Source: Ichthyophonus hoferi
Lineage: Eukaryota; Opisthokonta; Ichthyosporea; Ichthyophonida; Ichthyophonidae
Assembly: GCA_002751075.1 (NCBI GenBank)
Contig: NAOQ01000223.1
Span: 62,122 to 100,041 of the forward strand
Length of the DNA stretch: 37,920 nucleotides
Direction of reading: 5' to 3'
Part shown: positions 33,019-37,920 of the stretch, piece by piece
Numbering within the stretch: the stretch's first letter is position 1
Layout of the letters: the number at the start of each line of letters is the position of its first letter
The notes under the pieces: generated by a model
What the model saw: the letters and a program-made list of their open reading frames with translations, nothing else
Database searches by the model: none
What the model was told of the DNA's origin: nothing
Translations under genes and position numbers: made by a program

Positions 33019-36000
33019 TCATTCCCTGTTAGGCCTATTGTATAACTTCATCTTTCTCTGCCTTCTTATGCTAGTCTTGTGCTTGGACTTAAACTCTTGG
33101 GTCAGTTTACCCCTATCCTCCTTCCACCTGTAAATGATCTTGAATCAGTATCAAATGTGCGGCTGCATAGAAAAACGTGGCTCCATGAAAACACATACGT
33201 ATATATATATACCTATATGTACATAGAACTATAGTTTCATAGACATAGTCACATGTTTACATCCATCTATCGAGAATTGAGTGACATATGCCAACGACTT
33301 GACTTTCTCACTATAGAGTATATAACATGCTTAGGGTTGTGATCTCCGTTACACCATTATGACGTTTACAGTGAGCTACATTAGGTGACCAATACCAATA
33401 CACAAACAAATTTTAAATTTTAAAACATAAACTAATCGGTTAATATGAAAATACCAAGATATATATATATGTATATATTATTATTATTATATCATATTAA
33501 TAAAGAATGACATGGTAGAAAAACGATACAGGAACTGTGCACTACTAATAAATTACCTAATCGGCACATATAAGAATAGGATAAAACAAGGCCCTGGTAA
33601 TCCAACCGACTAGTACAATATTATATATATAATACTTACACACAATACAAAAACAAAATTTTATTTTGCTAAATACATAGAGAAAATATCTAGTATGAAC
33701 AAACGATACACATGACTTTAAGCCAACCATATAACAGTTCTCCTAACCCCACTTACTTTGAGTCAATATCCTTCATAGATCCTTCTCTCACAAAGAAATC
33801 CTTAAATTCAAACCCTGCTTCCTGTTTACCCTCCTCCACCTTTCTCTCTACCAATCTATTGGCTAGAGTAGGAGTGGATACGTGGAAAAAGAACATCCTT
33901 TTTTGTCCAGCCTCTTGGGCTGCGACATTGGCTCTGGCACCGGCTGTAACGATATTTAGATTGTAAGTATGTGCATACAGTAATATATATATATATGGAG
34001 AATACAGGTGGAAATTTGCGTGTTGTGTTTCTGTTTTAAAAGTCAATTTACATCCTGCTAATTGGGATATAGTAGATCAAGAATGAGTGTAAGAGATCTA
34101 GTCTTAGCTGATACTCCAAAATGAGTGTTGTGCATTGCCTTACTAGAATAATATAGGGTTAACCTGACAATACTGACTACTACTAAGTACTATAGTGTAA
34201 CTAGTATATAGGAAGCCGCCCTGCACCCTAATTACTTAATTAAAATAACAGGGGATTAACCTGACAATGCTGGCTACTACTAAGTACTACATTGTAACTA
34301 GTATATAAGAGGCCTCCCTTGTACCCTGGATGGGGCGGTAAAATAAAATTCTAAGTGAATATTCCGATAGTATAGGCTGTCAATCCCAAGTAAGATACTT
34401 CGAAGTTGTTGAAAGTAAGACTGACTAGTAATGCTATGATGCAGGTGTAGATGTAGGTTGAGGAAAAACAGGAACCACAGCCTAATGTCATATTAAGATA
34501 TAATGTCACACATTCTTTATGCTCTGTAATTACATATTTAAAATATTTTAGAGGGGAGAGACTTGTATTAGTCGGCTATTATTATAGTAAGAAAGTATGG
34601 TTGGGTGTGTTTTGGCTTTAAATTCTATTGTGTCTGACAATAAAATAATTGAGTAAAATAATTCAGAACATTTTATGACAACAATGTTCTAGCCCTGCTG
34701 ATAATCGTTTCTTATTGGATCGGATCATATGTGCGTGTACATATTTTACAAAAAAATTATATCTATACATAACAGTAGCCCCATTTTTCTCGTTCAAATA
34801 TCCTTAAAAAGATCATTAATTAAATAATAAGATAGATTTGACACTATATTTGCATATATATACTCAAGTAAAATAAAACAAAAACTGCAATAGATTATAA
34901 ATAAAATGGCAAGAACTGATCGGGCTTTTAACACAGACTAAACAAAAAAGGTTATTACTGCATACTAGTTCATTTGTATGCACCGTATATGTAGATAACG
35001 TAATGCTTAGGAATATATACATGCATATATATATATATATATATATATACTCTCACACATACATATACATCAATGCTTATGTAAGTACAACTATACAGGC
35101 AAATACATAAGCATAAATATATAACCATACAGAAAATACTACATAATTATTGCAGCTATCATGTATCATAACACTCCAATCCCTCACCTCCAGCGGTAAT
35201 AATGGTGTGTGATTTAGATGTAGGTGTCTTAATCTCTTTCTCTTCGGATTGGATACGCTCCGTGTCACGTGCACTAGAGGTTTCCTCAATTGCAATATCA
35301 TCGTTTTTCTCCTTCTCATATTCCTGGAAAAATAATTATTAATTATATGAAAGAGTTGGTATTATGATTATGTATGTATACAATAAATTAAATTAAAGTA
35401 TAATAGAAATATAATGCTAAGCACTGATTGGGTCATTAAAAAGATCATTACGATAAATACAATCATTATCATGTATATTAGACGTTAAAATATTATATTT
35501 ATTGCTCATTGGTTGCCCACTTTATGCTATAGTGCTTAATAGCGACTGGTATGCCAAGCGTTAGTTTTATGTATTTGATGTATGCATGTATGTATAATAG
35601 CATAGTAGTAGAATGGTATGACAGAATAATCGTATAACAATATCATCGTATAATGGTATAATAATATAATACAATAATCTAACAGCACAATAATATAAAA
35701 ATAGAATAGTGTACTCATATACAAACATAATATACACATACATCAGTAAAACAGTATACTAATATAACCATGTAATGATACACATACACATATACTTTAC
35801 TCACATCATGTTTGTCTTCCTCCATAACCACATCATCTTTATCATTCCCACCCATAGATCCAAACAGAGAGAAGCTTTCCGATTGTGGTTCAGGTTGATC
35901 TCCTATAGATTCAAATAGAGAGAAGCCTCCTGATTGTCCCTTGGGTGTCTGATCAACGTCATCATCCCCTAGAAGGCTAAATGCACCATTATCAGCTGGA

Positions 36001-37373
36001 AGGTATTGGATGGTGCCAGGTTAGTATATGGAGTTATATATATATTCAAATACTAAACGGACAATCCACCAATTACTTTAGCTCTTCTAAATTATAATCA
36101 ACCAATACAAATTACTATTTAAATTGCATATATATAGCCTACGTTTTTCGGAAGCGGCCTTATCTCTCTTGAACAGAGTAGACATCTTATTCAAGTTAAC
36201 CTTGATAAACCTCTCCTTTGACACCTCTGGCATGGGTGTAATTTTAGCCGCTTCCAATGCAACATTGGCCTCCCTGGCTGCTTTCTTTGCGGCCTTGCGT
36301 CGGGCTACCTCTTCTGTCTGCATGTGTAAGGGGTAAGGGTGTGAGTAGTTAGGTAGGTAGATAGATAGATAGGTAGGCAGGTAGGTAGGTAGGTAGGTAG
36401 GTAGGTAGGTAGGTAGGTAGATAGGTAGGTATGATAGTATGCATGCATGTATATTTGATATTACTACACAGTATACACTAACAATATATCTATATACCGT
36501 GTGCTTGGATTAAAAATGCGTATTTTTATCATTTTATTACAATAAGTAATCATGAAGCAGAAATTTTAAAATATGACCAATAAACTGGAATTTTTAAAAA
36601 AAAAATTAAAACTAATAATTTAAAGGATCAGCAGTTACTATAGGACTTTACACTAAGGCAGTATAGTTTAAGCTTTTGGGTTAGTAAATGTATGGAGGAT
36701 TAAGAGAGAGAGAAAGCATTAAAAGATAATAGATACAAAGAGAAAGGGATAGGGAAAGAGAAATAAAAAAAGAGAAATAAAAAGAGAAAGAGAAAAAGAA
36801 AAAGAGAGAAAGAAAGAGAGAAAGAAAAGAGTAAAGACTACGTACTCTATCGATCTCAAATTGTTTGCTATTAGGATTCCTGGGGTCATAATGCATCTGT
36901 TTGGACATTTAATTAGTGTATTGACACAGAATGACGTATATATATAACCATATGGAGAAAGTCCAAATAGACATAAAGATAGGATATACAAATGTATGTT
37001 AGTATGCCTAGATATACGAGTATACATAAATATGTAATTAGATATAAAGATGTAAATTCGCCAGCATGAATGTGTATATTTGTATGCTAACATTTTCGTA
37101 TCACATACATCATAGCTAACACCAATAGGAACCACCATATACTATCTTTCTCTCGAATAATAATAATAATAATAATAATAACCAAAACAACAACAAAAAT
37201 AATAACAGCCACGATGATAAATTTATATAGAACCCCCTAAATCTAAGAACAAATCTACATACACCCACCTTATTAATATTCACAAAAGCGCCCTTTTTCT
37301 TGCCTCTCTCATCATCACTACTCTCGGCTGCTTCCTTTTCCATCTCAATACGATCCTTTTTAGACATCATTCC
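33019..37373 (-). CDS. NOL8-like nucleolar protein, C-terminal part (5' end open)
   Basis: Probable ribosome-biogenesis protein. Minus-strand exons: 37373-37269, 36896-36846, 36317-36143, 35995-35805, 35323-35188, 33943-33757 and 33127-33019 (TGA). All phases agree and give 317 residues. Seen: an acidic/Lys-rich start (EKEAAESSDDERGKKKG), MHYDPRNPNSKQFEIDR, a basic Ala-rich helix (RRKAAKKAAREAN), three FSL[LF] motifs, an acidic stretch, KRMFFFHVSTP, GFEFKDFFVREGS, and the C-terminus WKEDRGKLTQEF then KSKHKTSIRRQRKMK. From memory, NOL8 proteins share an (R/H)YDP motif, a late FFF segment and a C-terminal KKHK-rich helix in this order, and carry an N-terminal RRM, which would lie beyond the window. 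Met at 37370 could be the start. A candidate further exon is 37803-37742 (EYDFHVRGRETLSKTTEPYL), phase-compatible but weakly supported. The in-frame stop at 33753 is bypassed by the strong donor GTAAGT. Confidence 0.7.
33944..35187 (-). other. Large intron of the NOL8-like gene
   Basis: 1,244 bases between donor GTGAGG (at 35187) and acceptor GTTACAG (at 33944). It contains a two-unit tandem duplication (34156-34327) and a (TA)n run at about 35028-35048. Confidence 0.7.
34156..34327. repeat. Two-unit tandem duplication, period about 97 bases
   Basis: Units at 34156-34229 and 34252-34327 share TTAACCTGACAAT, CTACTACTAAGTACTA and TGTAACTAGTATATA with about 85 percent identity, separated by about 22 unrelated bases. 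Located in an intron; no function assigned. Confidence 0.75.
36341..36431. repeat. (GTAG)n microsatellite
   Basis: AGGT/AGAT tetranucleotide run of about 90 bases just inside the intron upstream of exon 36317-36143 of the NOL8-like gene. Confidence 0.9.
36705..36832. repeat. Purine-rich GAGAAA low-complexity tract
   Basis: Repeated AGAGAAAGA-type units on the plus strand. On the minus strand they form a long pyrimidine stretch just downstream of the donor of exon 36896-36846. Confidence 0.8.
37158..37182. repeat. (AAT)n microsatellite
   Basis: Uninterrupted ATA/AAT trinucleotide run of about eight units in an intron of the NOL8-like gene. Confidence 0.85.
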
Positions 37374-37860
37374 CTTAAACCCCCACCAATTTACAAATTA
37401 GTCCATAAAACCCTCTACAATTAAAATTTTGATTTCTAAAGCCCTACATACCTATAGAATGATATTAGACCAATCGGTCATGATGAAGATAGTATGATAC
37501 AGAATTAGCTATACGTATAGATAGCATTATATACAGGATCTTATATCTTTTAAACTTTTAAACTTAAACTTAACCTGAATTTGAACTATACATGTATATA
37601 TATCTTTATCCTTTAATATTATATTAGGTTATTTTAGTGGCTATAATCGCATCTTTGCTAATATAGAAAGCGATTGCAGAAATTATATATATCCAATTGC
37701 ATTGGATAATACTCTTGAATTTTTAATATAAATACAAATACTAAATAGGGTTCTGTGGTTTTACTCAAGGTTTCTCTCCCCCTAACATGGAAGTCATATT
37801 CACCTACATAAAAACATATAACGGTACATATGTATATATATATATACATGCGCATAGACA

Positions 37861-37874
37861 AACATATACAAACA

Positions 37875-37908
<34 letters not shown>

Positions 37909-37920
37909 CATACATACATA
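37861..37920. repeat. (CATA)n microsatellite at window edge
   Basis: ACATACATACATA tetranucleotide run reaching the end of the window, together with an adjacent TATATA tract. Probably intronic to, or upstream of, the NOL8-like gene. Confidence 0.85.

Noticed and set aside
33712-33966. 84-residue plus-strand ORF
   Set aside because: It is antisense to the NOL8-like exon 33757-33943, whose minus frame has matching splice phases on both sides.
35077-35319. 80-residue minus-strand ORF starting MRRRKTM
   Set aside because: The correct frame of this exon is the acidic one (EYEKEKNDD, IKTPTSKSHTIITAG), supported by phases at both ends.
36341-36431. Regular tetranucleotide repeats as a possible CRISPR array
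   Set aside because: They are simple microsatellites without spacers; no direct-repeat and unique-spacer pattern exists anywhere in the window.
37658-37915. 85-residue minus-strand ORF with MYVYMYVCMYVC repeats
   Set aside because: The first half is translation of the CATA microsatellite. Only the short segment 37742-37803 is kept, as a weak exon candidate.

Overview
The window is nuclear DNA from a microbial eukaryote. It is AT-rich (about two thirds A+T by eye) and full of microsatellites. Its genes are split by GT-AG introns of roughly 190 to 1,250 bases and use TAA and TGA stops, which fits the standard code. I cannot name the lineage. Two hints are a cathepsin B without the occluding loop, as in Giardia-type enzymes, and a four-membrane-segment RING-H2 protein of a type familiar from plants. 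Most coding exons are shorter than 200 bases, so single-frame ORFs miss nearly everything. The gene models come from matching splice phase, splice sites and recognisable domain residues by eye.

Layout. (1) 591-2980 (+): 3' part of a coiled-coil FYVE zinc-finger protein, five visible exons, one of 20 bases. (2) 2981-5735: no firm gene; degenerate dispersed repeat. (3) 5736-8404 (+): RGS-domain protein with a possible MSP/VAP-like N-terminus; six exons, one of 22 bases. (4) 8405-11334: weak ORFs only. (5) 11335-12633 (+): complete two-exon cathepsin B-like protease. (6) 12634-17819: repeat field with a 455-bp near-perfect inverted repeat (15113-15567), degenerate repeats and a small Ty1/copia gag remnant. 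(7) About 17820-24655 (-): old, broken Ty1/copia elements in tandem or nested arrangement. (8) 24687-24760 (-): orphan exon copy paralogous to an exon of the gene at 30 kb. (9) 25256-28168 (-): multi-membrane-segment RING-H2 E3 ligase, interrupted by an N gap (26366-26909) with identical 117-base flanks, probably an assembly artefact. (10) 30033-30785 (+): 3' part of an unrecognised gene. (11) 30786-33018: weak ORFs and a repeat copy. (12) 33019 to about 37373 or beyond (-): large 3' part of a lysine/acid-rich gene resembling the C-terminal half of the nucleolar protein NOL8.

The genes are typical single-copy housekeeping types: endosomal lipid recognition (FYVE), G-protein signalling (RGS), lysosomal or secreted proteolysis (cathepsin B), membrane-linked ubiquitination (RING-H2) and ribosome biogenesis (NOL8-like). 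Nothing suggests an operon or pathway cluster. I found no CRISPR array, rRNA, tRNA or bacterial system. The most notable features are the microexons that carry core domain residues, the paralogous exon with a conserved upstream intron, the large hairpin element and the false-gap duplication.
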